From Bacillota bacterium (lineage in GTDB: Bacteria; Bacillota; Clostridia; Acetivibrionales; DSM-1351), in NCBI GenBank assembly GCA_023391425.1, contig JAEWAX010000015.1, positions 1 through 23,456 on the forward strand: a stretch of DNA of 23,456 bases, written 5' to 3'. The position numbers and the translations under genes are program-made. Every line of letters starts with the position of its first letter. The stretch's first letter is position 1. The notes under the pieces were generated by a model. That model was not told the origin of the DNA and searched no databases. It was given only the letters and a program-made list of their open reading frames with translations. This document shows positions 9,010-15,880 of the stretch, piece after piece.

Positions 9010-9900
9010 ATGAAAAAAGTTACAATAGCTGAGCTTAATATTGAAATTGATAATATAGATGAGACTTTTTTTAACTACCGCTTACGTAAATATGTTAATA
9101 ATTATATAAAAAAACCTGATTTAAGATTAAAAGTAAATGCCCTCGATAATATACCAAAGCCAAAAGGCCTTGTAATTGGACAAGTCTCTGATGCCACTAT
9201 TTTAAAGTTATGTAATAATAAGTATTGTAGATATCTAGTTGAGAGTAAAACAGGAAATATATTTAATATAACATATTATAATGACTCCTACTCAGAAGTG
9301 TTAATAAACTTGTGCAAAAGTGTAAGATCAGGGCCTTCGCTGACAGAATATGAATATATTTATACGGGTTTTGCTTTTAGCGATATGCTTACAATGTCAG
9401 GTGGAGCGGTGCTTCATGGATCTTCAGTAGTTTATAAAAATCAGGGTATTGTATTTTCTGCAAATAGCGGTATTGGTAAATCAACACACGCAAACCTTTG
9501 GAAAGAAAGGTTCGGTAATGATATTTATATTATAAACGATGATAAACCAGCCATTAGGTTCTATGATGGAATACCCTATATTTTCGGAACCCCCTGGAGT
9601 GGAAAATCCGATCTTAATGAAAATACGCAGGTACAGCTAAAATCAATCGTTTTTATCGAGAGGGCCATTACGAATAGAATAGAGCTATTGAATAGCAGAG
9701 ATAGCATATTTAAGCTAATGAAACAGATATCCAGGCCATATTATGATGAAAATATAGGCTTAAAAACTATGGACGTCATTGAAAAATTAGTCAAAGCAGT
9801 ACCAATTTATAAATTGTACTGTAATATTAGTCAGGAAGCAGTGAACGTAGTGTTTGAGAGATTAATAAAAGAGGGGGATATCATAGATGAAAATTGCTAA
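9010..9900 (+). CDS. HPr-kinase-like protein (peptide-tailoring kinase candidate)
   Basis: The 296-residue protein resembles the HprK C-terminal kinase fold found in RiPP clusters. The P-loop is SANSGIGKST (residues 150-159), close to the HPr kinase GDSGIGKS form. NDD at 176-178 matches the downstream acidic motif, and GTPWSGKSDLNEN (193-205) is the typical glycine-rich segment that follows. The first ~135 residues do not look like the normal HprK N-terminal domain, so ordinary carbon-catabolite HprK/P is unlikely. In paeninodin-type lasso clusters a related kinase phosphorylates the precursor; here the substrate would be the 42-residue peptide (inference). AAGGAG lies 6 nt before the ATG. 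The gene's last 14 nt overlap the PqqD gene, implying translational coupling. Confidence 0.75.
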   Translation: MKKVTIAELNIEIDNIDETFFNYRLRKYVNNYIKKPDLRLKVNALDNIPKPKGLVIGQVSDATILKLCNNKYCRYLVESKTGNIFNITYYNDSYSEVLINLCKSVRSGPSLTEYEYIYTGFAFSDMLTMSGGAVLHGSSVVYKNQGIVFSANSGIGKSTHANLWKERFGNDIYIINDDKPAIRFYDGIPYIFGTPWSGKSDLNENTQVQLKSIVFIERAITNRIELLNSRDSIFKLMKQISRPYYDENIGLKTMDVIEKLVKAVPIYKLYCNISQEAVNVVFERLIKEGDIIDENC

Positions 9901-10150
9901 GGGGTTTGTTTTAAGAAATATCATGGGCCAAAACGTTGTAGTACCATTAGGAACAAGATGTGTTAACTTTAATAGCATGATAAGCCTGAATGACAGTGGG
10001 GCATTTTTATGGAAGCAGCTGGAGGTTGAAAAAACTGAAGAAGAAATGTTAAGTGCTATGCTTGAAGAATATTCTATTGATGAAGAGAGGGCTTTTCAAG
10101 ACATAAAGATATTTATCGACAAATTAAAAAATTCGCAATTGCTGGAATAA
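9887..10150 (+). CDS. PqqD-like RiPP recognition element protein
   Basis: The 87-residue protein shows the PqqD pattern: FVLRNIMGQNVVVPLG near the N terminus, then NSMISLNDSGAFLWKQL (residues 28-44), then a TEEEML...EEYSID segment and a final helix DIKIFIDKLKNSQLLE. PqqD family proteins bind leader peptides of RiPP precursors and deliver them to tailoring enzymes. It overlaps the kinase gene by 14 nt, so the two are made together. It is a stand-alone domain, as in B1-type lasso proteins, not fused to a protease or radical SAM enzyme. The likely ligand is the YETPEV leader of the peptide at 8640 (inference). Confidence 0.85.
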   Translation: MKIAKGFVLRNIMGQNVVVPLGTRCVNFNSMISLNDSGAFLWKQLEVEKTEEEMLSAMLEEYSIDEERAFQDIKIFIDKLKNSQLLE

Positions 10151-10197
10151 AAGCTGACGTAAGCGTTTTAATAAGCTTTCCCGTAATGATGAATAAG

Positions 10198-10245
10198 AAG
10201 GCTTTCGGAGATTTTTTCTGGAAGCTTTTATTTGAGTAATTTTTT
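10198..10245 (+). terminator. Probable Rho-independent terminator after the PqqD gene
   Basis: AAGGCTTTC (10198-10206) pairs with GGAAGCTTT (10220-10228) through nine pairs including two G-T wobbles, followed by T-rich DNA including TTTTTT near 10240. It would close the peptide-kinase-PqqD unit. Confidence 0.5.
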
Positions 10246-10272
10246 AATATATTACCATTAATTAATCTTATA

Positions 10273-10302
10273 TTAGCTCCGATAATTTCATTGTGGCATA
10301 AT
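10273..10302 (+). promoter_or_regulatory. Candidate extended -10 promoter with overlapping palindrome
   Basis: TTAGCT (10273-10278), an 18-nt spacer and TGG-CATAAT (10294-10302) resemble a sigma-A promoter with an extended -10. A perfect 12-bp palindrome GCATAATTATGC (10296-10307) covers the -10 and could be an operator. The next gene starts 55 nt downstream. Confidence 0.4.
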
Positions 10303-10356
10303 TATGCTCGCGTGAGTTTTTTGGCTTAGGTAAAAATATGATATATGGAGTTCGGT

Positions 10357-10827
10357 ATGGATTTAACAAGTTGTTATTCTGAATTAAATGCTTCACTTGA
10401 AGCACTGAGTATGGAAAATATTGATGATTTATCATACTTGCACGATAGGGTAAAGGTAAAATTACAGCTATTCATGTATAAATATAAAATTGAATTGGAT
10501 GATCATAATAAGTTAAATATTATTCTAACATCTGAAATGGTTAATTTAGATACAAGTGATTCTATAAACAAAGTGAGTGGGATATCATCAATGACTATTT
10601 CTGGATTAGTATTAACGTTTGTTTTAATTGCATTGATGGAAAGTGAGATAAACTCAATGTTTATTTATGTATTATTTTGTGGGGCTATAGTGTATTTATT
10701 ATGTTTATCAGAGTCTATTTCATCGACGCAATGCATTGACAAAAGAAAAAAAGTTATTTATAAAATGTGCTTAGAAATACTTGATAAAGAAAAAGAAGAA
10801 CTAGTTTTCAACCCTATTTCCCTGTAG
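10357..10827 (+). CDS. Hypothetical two-TM membrane protein
   Basis: I do not recognise this family. The ATG at 10357 is preferred over the in-frame ATG at 10345 because GGAG (10347-10350) lies 6 nt before it, which gives 156 residues. The first ~70 residues look helical and soluble. Two hydrophobic segments follow (about 76-94 and 100-118), separated by a short charged turn, then a lysine- and glutamate-rich tail of about 38 residues. Both tails are probably cytoplasmic. A promoter and terminator appear to separate it from the upstream PqqD gene, so there is no reason to put it in the peptide pathway. Function unknown. Confidence 0.65.
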   Translation: MDLTSCYSELNASLEALSMENIDDLSYLHDRVKVKLQLFMYKYKIELDDHNKLNIILTSEMVNLDTSDSINKVSGISSMTISGLVLTFVLIALMESEINSMFIYVLFCGAIVYLLCLSESISSTQCIDKRKKVIYKMCLEILDKEKEELVFNPISL

Positions 10828-10895
10828 TTATAATCATCTTCCCAGTTAATAAATTGTAATCGTTAATTGCTTCAATACATCGAATGGTACTAGCG

Positions 10896-10907
10896 CATGA
10901 TATCATG
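10896..10907. promoter_or_regulatory. Perfect 12-bp palindrome in a short intergenic gap
   Basis: CATGATATCATG is a perfect palindrome 67 nt before the next start codon. It may be an operator or chance; nothing else distinctive is seen in this gap. Confidence 0.25.
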
Positions 10908-10973
10908 GAAATCATCCCGAAGATTAATAATTTTTACTCCTCGAGAATATTAATTATATGAGGGGTGGATAAA

Positions 10974-11177
10974 ATGATAGAGCTAAAAACACAGGAACAA
11001 GAAAAAGAGTATGAACAGGAAATTGCTAGAATTAAAGCTAGGGCAGATGCTCAGTTAAATGACAGTAATGTAAGAAAAGCAAACAATTTAAACATTCAAT
11101 ATTCTTTTATGCTTACCTTTATTCTTACTATTGTTGGTGCATGCTTTGGTTTTTTACTAGGAGTTTTAGTCAAATGA
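10974..11177 (+). CDS. Small single-TM hypothetical protein with helical N terminus
   Basis: The ATG at 10974 has a GAGGGGTGG-type ribosome binding site about 6 nt upstream. The in-frame GTG at 10965 lies inside that site and is unlikely as a start. The resulting 67-residue protein begins with a highly charged helical stretch rich in E, K and Q (residues 1-40), likely a coiled coil. It ends in one transmembrane helix (about 46-66) with a glycine-containing core. The family is not recognised. It resembles many small tail-anchored proteins of Firmicutes. No neighbour gives a functional clue. Confidence 0.55.
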   Translation: MIELKTQEQEKEYEQEIARIKARADAQLNDSNVRKANNLNIQYSFMLTFILTIVGACFGFLLGVLVK

Positions 11178-11312
11178 TGTAACTATATTCATTACTTCTA
11201 TAACTCTCTTTCAATATATAGTTTTTGAAGGGGAGCAATTCAAAAATTTCGGATTTTTTTCAAAACTTCAAAACTATACCTATTTTAAAACATTCTATTT
11301 CAATATATAAAT

Positions 11313-11341
11313 TAGACATGAGTAGGAGATGATAATATAAT
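11313..11341 (+). promoter_or_regulatory. Sigma-A promoter for the FxLYD gene
   Basis: TAGACA (11313-11318), a 17-nt spacer and a perfect TATAAT (11336-11341) form a near-consensus promoter. Transcription would start near 11348, giving a leader of about 47 nt. The rest of the 11178-11394 gap is AT-rich with no gene; TTTCAATATATA occurs in it twice. Confidence 0.6.
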
Positions 11342-11394
11342 CGAAGTCCATCGTAATACTTCGTAACAACATAATATAAGAGGAGTTAATGATA

Positions 11395-12168
11395 ATGGAT
11401 CAACAAATGAAACCAAGAAAGAAGATAGGTTGTTTAGGAGTTATAGGAATTATTGTTGGTGCTATTTTAGTACTAGTGATTATTATTGCAATATCCACCA
11501 GTGGAAAAGATGGAAATACTGCAAATAATAGTTCTGCAAAAGTTAGTGATAATCAAAATGCAACTAATACTACAACTAATACTTCAATTAATACTACAAC
11601 GACACCAAAGGAAGCTAAACCAAAAATCGAGTTCACAAATGTTGTTTTACAAAGTCAGATGGGATTTACAAATGTCTTCGGTGAAGCTGTCAATAATGGT
11701 AGCGATGCTCATAGCTTTACATTGAAGGTGAGCTTCTATGACAAGGATAAGAAACTGTTAGGAAGTGCAGTAGGAGCTGTAAATGATTTGAATAGTGGCG
11801 AAACAAAGCTTTTTAGTGCGATGGCTACAGAGGATTATTCAAAGTCTGCCAGCTATAAAGTTCAGGTTGACACAATAGTATCAAGTGGCAATAACAAAAA
11901 ATCTCCGATTGAGTTTTCAAATGTTGTTTCAAAATCTCAGGCAGGTTTTACTACGATAGATGGTGAAGCTAAAAATATAGATACGACAGACCATTCATTT
12001 ACAGTAGTAGTTGGTTTCTATGACAAAAATAAAAAATTAATTGGTACAGCAACTGGTGCTGTAAATGATTTAGCTGCAGGAGATACAAAAACATTTTCTG
12101 CAATGTCTACAGGCGATTATTCAAAAGCTGCTAATTATAAAGTTCAAGTTAATACAATGGTAAAGTAA
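11395..12168 (+). CDS. Membrane-anchored protein with two FxLYD repeats
   Basis: The second ATG (11395) is chosen because AAGAGGAG lies 9 nt before it but only 3 nt before the ATG at 11389; this gives 257 residues. A lysine-rich start is followed by one transmembrane helix (about 12-34), a low-complexity Asn/Thr linker (about 37-76), and two tandem domains (77-162 and 171-256). Each domain carries the FYDK(D/N)KKL(L/I)G and AVNDL...G(E/D)TK motifs of the FxLYD family. By hand alignment 55 of 86 positions are identical, so this is an internal duplication. The domains should sit outside the membrane. FxLYD proteins are common in Firmicutes and their function is unknown. A strong promoter and a strong terminator make this a single-gene unit. 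Confidence 0.8.
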   Translation: MDQQMKPRKKIGCLGVIGIIVGAILVLVIIIAISTSGKDGNTANNSSAKVSDNQNATNTTTNTSINTTTTPKEAKPKIEFTNVVLQSQMGFTNVFGEAVNNGSDAHSFTLKVSFYDKDKKLLGSAVGAVNDLNSGETKLFSAMATEDYSKSASYKVQVDTIVSSGNNKKSPIEFSNVVSKSQAGFTTIDGEAKNIDTTDHSFTVVVGFYDKNKKLIGTATGAVNDLAAGDTKTFSAMSTGDYSKAANYKVQVNTMVK

Positions 12169-12222
12169 ATAAGTAATTAATTTTTTGTTTATTAAATTAA
12201 TTGATAAGATAACTCAACTACG

Positions 12223-12255
12223 AAAACCCTTGAGATAAGTGCTCTTAAGGGTTTT
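12223..12255 (+). terminator. Strong Rho-independent terminator after the FxLYD gene
   Basis: AAAACCCTT (12223-12231) pairs perfectly with AAGGGTTTT (12247-12255). A further GAG/CTC pairing extends the stem in the loop. Confidence 0.85.
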
Positions 12256-12341
12256 GCTATTGGACGACATTCTGCTACTTGCTGCAAATCGTGTGACTAT
12301 TGCATTAATTTCTGTTTTGTATTTGGGGAAGAAGTATACGC

Positions 12342-12443
12342 ATGCCGTTTTGTCCGCCAATTAACACTGCTAACCCTGTTTTTAACCCTGGATTCGGTGG
12401 TTTAATGGATAACTTGTTAAAATACATAAAATATTTAATGTAA
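12342..12443 (+). CDS. Possible 33-residue peptide, Pro-rich start and amphipathic end
   Basis: An ATG ORF begins MPFCPPIN and ends with a Leu/Lys/Tyr-rich segment (NLLKYIKYLM) that could form an amphipathic helix. GGGGAAG (12325-12331) lies 10 nt before the start. Its family is not recognised. It may be a small membrane-active or signalling peptide, a gene remnant, or chance. No convincing promoter was found upstream. Confidence 0.3.
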   Translation: MPFCPPINTANPVFNPGFGGLMDNLLKYIKYLM

Positions 12444-12458
12444 AACATAAAAAACACA

Positions 12459-12486
12459 TTGTAAAACATAAAATATTTGATATACT
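12459..12486 (+). promoter_or_regulatory. Extended -10 promoter for the DUF2975/XRE pair
   Basis: TTGTAA (12459-12464), a 16-nt spacer ending in TGA, and TATACT (12481-12486) make a sigma-A promoter with an extended -10. The DUF2975 gene starts 84 nt downstream. Confidence 0.6.
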
Positions 12487-12570
12487 AGTATTATAAACGT
12501 AGCATTATAATCAATTAAATCCAATAATAAATGATTAATACAAGAAAAATAGGAAAGGATGCTGATAAGT

Positions 12571-13164
12571 ATGGAGATGAAAAATGATATTATGGTTAAG
12601 TTGGGTGTATTTGAAAAAGTAGTAAAAGTGATTTGGTATATTATGTGGGTGATAGGTATTATCACAATAATTTTGGTTTGCTCAGATTTGTTTACAAAAG
12701 GTGCATTGCAATCTAAGAATTTTGGACTTGAATTTACTGTGCCTGGACTTAAAATGAAAGTTGAAAGTAGTTTGCTTGGTGTTTTTTATTACCCTGCTTT
12801 TGTGTCTATGATAATTAATATTGTTATGATTTGGACTCTTCTGCTATACTCACTAAACCAGTTTCTTAAAATTATTAAATTTATTAAAGTAGAGGGTACT
12901 CCGTTTATAGAAAGCATTATAAAGAAAATTAAATGTATTGGATATTCTTTTTTTCTATATTCTATTTTTGAATTTATTGTAGGTATCATTTTGAAAATAC
13001 TTTTTATGCAAGATAGTGCAGTAGCAGGCTTAAGTGGTATCAAGCTCCAAATTAATACAGAATTACCCTTCTGGTCTATATTGTGTGGTATCTTTATTTT
13101 AGCAATTGCAGAGATTTTCAATTACGGGTTAAAACTACAACAAGATAATGATTCAATCATATGA
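12571..13164 (+). CDS. DUF2975 family four-TM membrane protein
   Basis: With ATG 12571 (AAGGA 11 nt upstream) the protein has 197 residues. ATG 12559 overlaps the ribosome binding site and is less likely. Four hydrophobic helices (about 18-38, 75-98, 122-145 and 167-187) and a C-terminal IAEIFNYGLKLQQDND motif match DUF2975 (the YoaS-like group). A conserved GTPF segment lies in the loop before helix 3. Such proteins are almost always encoded directly before a small XRE regulator, as here; the regulator's ribosome binding site overlaps this stop codon. Biochemical role unknown. The pair may be a membrane sensor or antagonist with its regulator (inference). Confidence 0.8.
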   Translation: MEMKNDIMVKLGVFEKVVKVIWYIMWVIGIITIILVCSDLFTKGALQSKNFGLEFTVPGLKMKVESSLLGVFYYPAFVSMIINIVMIWTLLLYSLNQFLKIIKFIKVEGTPFIESIIKKIKCIGYSFFLYSIFEFIVGIILKILFMQDSAVAGLSGIKLQINTELPFWSILCGIFILAIAEIFNYGLKLQQDNDSII

Positions 13165-13174
13165 GGTGAACACA

Positions 13175-13381
13175 ATGGCAATTGTTATAAGACTAGATAG
13201 AGTAATGGTTGATAGAAAAATGTCTCTAAATGAGCTTGCTGATAAAGTTGGAATTTCAACAGTAAACTTATCACTTCTAAAAACAGGAAAAGTAAAAGGT
13301 GTCCGTTTTAATACTCTTGAAGCTATATGCAAAGAGCTAGAATGCCAGCCTGGAGATATATTGGAATATGAAAAAGATTAG
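13175..13381 (+). CDS. Small XRE-family (Cro/C1-type) transcriptional regulator, YozG-like
   Basis: A GAGGTGA site lies about 6 nt before ATG 13175, so the upstream in-frame ATG at 13148, inside the previous gene, is rejected. The 68-residue protein is one HTH_XRE domain: helix 2 MSLNELADKVG (16-26), recognition helix ISTVNLSLLKTGK (27-39), then FNTLEAICKELECQPGDILEYE (45-66), the hallmark ending of this family. There is no extra effector domain. The start is 10 nt after the DUF2975 stop, so the genes are co-transcribed. The target is probably its own promoter, as is common for such pairs (inference). Confidence 0.88.
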   Translation: MAIVIRLDRVMVDRKMSLNELADKVGISTVNLSLLKTGKVKGVRFNTLEAICKELECQPGDILEYEKD

Positions 13382-13524
13382 TAGTATGTATCTGCTATGC
13401 TAATAAATCAAAGGTTTTATGTAAGGGAATTGTAATAATAGCTTAGAGGAAATATTATTCGTTTGGTAGAATTATAATTTTATACCTTATAGTAGATTTG
13501 TAATGTTACACGGGGAGAGTATAT

Positions 13525-14988
13525 ATGAAAAAAATAGTATTTTCATTAGTAATACTTTTAAGCTTAACAACAATATTTTCAACAGTAGCATTTGCCACAG
13601 CGCAGCCAATAAGTGTAGTGGTTAATGGTAGTAAAATTGCGTTTTCAGATGCACAACCATTTGTAGATGTAAATGGGCGTACTCAAACACCAGCCAAATA
13701 TATAGGAGAAGCTTTGGGCGCAACTGTGACCTGGAATGGCAAAGAACAAAAGGCAGTATTTACATTTGGAAACAAAGAATTAGTATTATATATTGGAAAG
13801 AAAAACTATAAAGTAGATGGTCAAACCAAGCAAATGGACACCACTGCGATACTAAAAGATGGAAGAACCTTTGTACCTGCAAAGTACATAGCGCAAGCAT
13901 TAGGGGCAAATGTAAAATGGGATGGGACAACGAAAACTGTTTATGTAGATAGAACATTATCAACACAAGTGGAAGAGGGAAAAGATGTCGCAGATGAAAC
14001 CGTAGTTAATAATCAAGCTGAACTTTGTGAGGTTTTAAGAATAGCATCTTGCACACTTCAGCCAACCGTTGAGCTAAAACTTAATAATTATGAAACTTCA
14101 GATTACGATTTATCAGAGTTGTCCCAAGACAGCGCGGGTATATATGGAGTATATAATATCAAAATAAAAGCATCTATCATTGACGATGTCGCTGATGCGA
14201 CTGCTACTATTACATATTCCCAAGTGTTCAGAATTCAACAGGCAATGAAAAACGAGAAGGCTTTAAGCAGATTATCATTCGAGGATACCACCGTGCTTAT
14301 TAAGGTAAAAGAAATAATAGCACAGGTGGTTAAAGAATCAATGACTGACTATGAGAAAGAATTGGCTATTCATGATTATTTGGTGTTAAATTACAGATAC
14401 GATTATGAGAATTATAAGAACGATACCATACCAGATGAATCATATTCGCCATATGGCCTTTTAATAAAGGGGACTGGTGTATGCCAAGCTTATGCAGAAA
14501 CCATGGAATTATTGCTAAATGCAGTTGGAATAGAGTGTAAGATGGTTGTAGGAACTTCAAATGGTGACAACCATGGCTGGAATATAGTAAAGCTAGAGGA
14601 TGAATATTACATGCTTGATGTAACCTATGATGATCCTGCTCCTGATGAAACAGGGTATGTTAGTTATAAGTATTTTAATGTGACTGCTGATCAGTTAGCA
14701 CTTGACCATGAATGGGATAGTAGTAAGTGGCCTACTGCAAATGGAACAAAATATAATTACTATGTATACAACGACTTAGTAGTTAATAACTATAATGATT
14801 TCAAGAAATTAGTAGCAAAAAAAATTAAAGAAGGCAGTAGAGATATAAAGGTGTATATAAATAACTATGATAAAAACCTCTATGATTTACAATTTGTATT
14901 TAACTATTATGATGGCACTTCAATAAGCCATTCAGTACCAGATACAACAAATTCGCCTAATACACCGTTTGAAATAATATTAAAATAA
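13525..14988 (+). CDS. Secreted copper-amine-oxidase-N / transglutaminase-like protein
   Basis: The 487-residue protein starts with a clear signal peptide (cleavage near AFA-TA, residue 24-25). Residues 29-141 form a copper amine oxidase N-terminal-like domain with two related halves (TPAKYIGEALGATVTWNG and VPAKYIAQALGANVKWDG). This domain is often used in Clostridia for cell-surface attachment, and no copper enzyme is implied. Residues 275-370 are a transglutaminase-like (papain-fold) domain with the complete triad: Cys320 in GTGVCQAYAE, His350 in NHGWN, and Asp365 in MLDVTYDD. These proteins act as proteases or protein crosslinkers outside the cell; the substrate is unknown. A ribosome binding site GGGGAGAG lies about 6 nt upstream. 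It appears to be a single-gene unit. Confidence 0.85.
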   Translation: MKKIVFSLVILLSLTTIFSTVAFATAQPISVVVNGSKIAFSDAQPFVDVNGRTQTPAKYIGEALGATVTWNGKEQKAVFTFGNKELVLYIGKKNYKVDGQTKQMDTTAILKDGRTFVPAKYIAQALGANVKWDGTTKTVYVDRTLSTQVEEGKDVADETVVNNQAELCEVLRIASCTLQPTVELKLNNYETSDYDLSELSQDSAGIYGVYNIKIKASIIDDVADATATITYSQVFRIQQAMKNEKALSRLSFEDTTVLIKVKEIIAQVVKESMTDYEKELAIHDYLVLNYRYDYENYKNDTIPDESYSPYGLLIKGTGVCQAYAETMELLLNAVGIECKMVVGTSNGDNHGWNIVKLEDEYYMLDVTYDDPAPDETGYVSYKYFNVTADQLALDHEWDSSKWPTANGTKYNYYVYNDLVVNNYNDFKKLVAKKIKEGSRDIKVYINNYDKNLYDLQFVFNYYDGTSISHSVPDTTNSPNTPFEIILK

Positions 14989-14990
14989 AT

Positions 14991-15080
14991 GTGGCGAATA
15001 ACATAAAATTAACTAATAACATAAAAATGACGAATAACAACAAAAACGGCGAATAACATAAAAGTGGCAAATAACAATTA
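14991..15080 (+). repeat. Five tandem copies of an 18-nt AT-rich repeat
   Basis: Units start at 14991, 15009, 15027, 15046 and 15064, with consensus (G)TGGCGAATAACATAAAA and lengths of 17-19 nt. They are degenerate at the first five bases and constant in the AATAACA core. The array begins 2 nt after the transglutaminase stop codon. There are no spacers, so this is not a CRISPR array. Confidence 0.8.
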
Positions 15081-15091
15081 AATATGAACAG

Positions 15092-15157
15092 ATTATCTGA
15101 AGCATAGGGTACCAAAAACATAGATTATCTGATGCAACATGTACTTTTTCAGATAAT
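15092..15157. repeat. ATTATCTGA motif, two direct copies and one inverted
   Basis: ATTATCTGA occurs at 15092-15100 and 15124-15132 and, inverted as TCAGATAAT, at 15149-15157. The last two could form a 9-bp hairpin with a 16-nt loop. ACCAAAA and ATGAACA also recur in this stretch. It may be a terminator-like structure, an operator cluster or a mobile-element remnant. Confidence 0.5.
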
Positions 15158-15217
15158 ACCAAAATGAACAAGTGCATATACTTAAAAATATAAAAGAAAA
15201 ATTTGAGGATTAATTTT

Positions 15218-15787
15218 ATGGATTTTACAAGTGAGCGTCTGAAATATAGAACCTTTACAAAGCAAGATTTCTCGCTATTCTACTCAGTGTTTTCAAATGA
15301 GCAGGTTATGAGATACGCTTGGATAGATAAATTTAATAAAGAAGAGGGTATTATCCCGTTTTTTGAGGATACTTTAAACTACGATGATATGCCCAATAAG
15401 GAAAATGGCTATGCATTTGCTGTTTTTACTCGAGATGATGATAGCTTCATTGGATTTGCTGATATAATACTTCATAGTCAGAATTCTTTTGGTGGATGTG
15501 GTGAGATAGGGTACTTTTTACTTCCACGATATTGGGGCAAAGGATACGCTACTGAGCTGTCTAATACTTTGATTGGATTTGGTTTCGAGAAGCTCAAGTT
15601 GCATAAGGTATGTGCAAGGTGTGACTCAAATAACCTTAAATCAGAAGGTGTTATGAAAAAGATAGGTATGACTAAGGAAGGCGAGCTAAGAAAAGTCAGA
15701 CTTAAACAGGGTGTTTGGGATGATGAAAAACACTACGGGATACTTATTGACGAGTGGAAAGCAAGACAAGCTACAAAAATAGGATAA
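15218..15787 (+). CDS. GNAT N-acetyltransferase, RimJ/RimL-like
   Basis: The start is ATG 15218, with GAGG 9 nt upstream; the TTG at 15203 overlaps the ribosome binding site. The 189-residue protein follows the Acetyltransf_3 layout: TSERLKYRTFTKQDF at the N terminus, GFADIIL (79-85), GEIGYFLLPRYWGKGYATE (95-113) with the acetyl-CoA pyrophosphate-binding RxxGKG motif, and HKVCARCDSNNLKSEGVMKKIGM (129-151). The family acetylates protein N termini or small amines; the substrate cannot be read from sequence. It is transcribed convergently with the Fur-family gene and separated from upstream genes by the repeat block. Confidence 0.87.
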   Translation: MDFTSERLKYRTFTKQDFSLFYSVFSNEQVMRYAWIDKFNKEEGIIPFFEDTLNYDDMPNKENGYAFAVFTRDDDSFIGFADIILHSQNSFGGCGEIGYFLLPRYWGKGYATELSNTLIGFGFEKLKLHKVCARCDSNNLKSEGVMKKIGMTKEGELRKVRLKQGVWDDEKHYGILIDEWKARQATKIG

Positions 15788-15880
15788 TGTAAACAACGTA
15801 CAAATCTAAAAGCTTAAGTACATACAGTATGTCTGCTTTCCAAATTGAATAAACTACAAATTTAAGCATATACACTACAT
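15788..15880. other. Convergent gap between GNAT and Fur genes
   Basis: The gap contains an imperfectly repeated TACAAAT(C/T)TAA segment and a small inverted repeat around ACATACAGTATGT (15821-15833). It may work as a weak bidirectional terminator; no T-tract terminator is clear. Confidence 0.3.

Larger units (their letters stand above)
12256..12570. other. AT-rich intergenic stretch with a possible peptide gene and a promoter
   Basis: This gap after the terminator holds a possible 33-residue ORF (12342-12443). An AT-rich tract follows, in which a segment close to TAAAACATAAAATATTTGAT is repeated imperfectly (12425-12480). It ends with the promoter at 12459-12486. No other gene is visible. 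Confidence 0.5.

Noticed and set aside
9010..9900. Ordinary HPr kinase/phosphorylase of catabolite repression
   Set aside because: The N-terminal part does not look like HprK, and the overlapping PqqD gene points to peptide modification instead.
12789..13121. 110-residue minus-strand ORF over the DUF2975 gene
   Set aside because: A mirror of hydrophobic codons in the real gene, with no ribosome binding site or family match.
14991..15080. CRISPR array
   Set aside because: Units of about 18 nt are contiguous with no unique spacers, and no cas genes are present.
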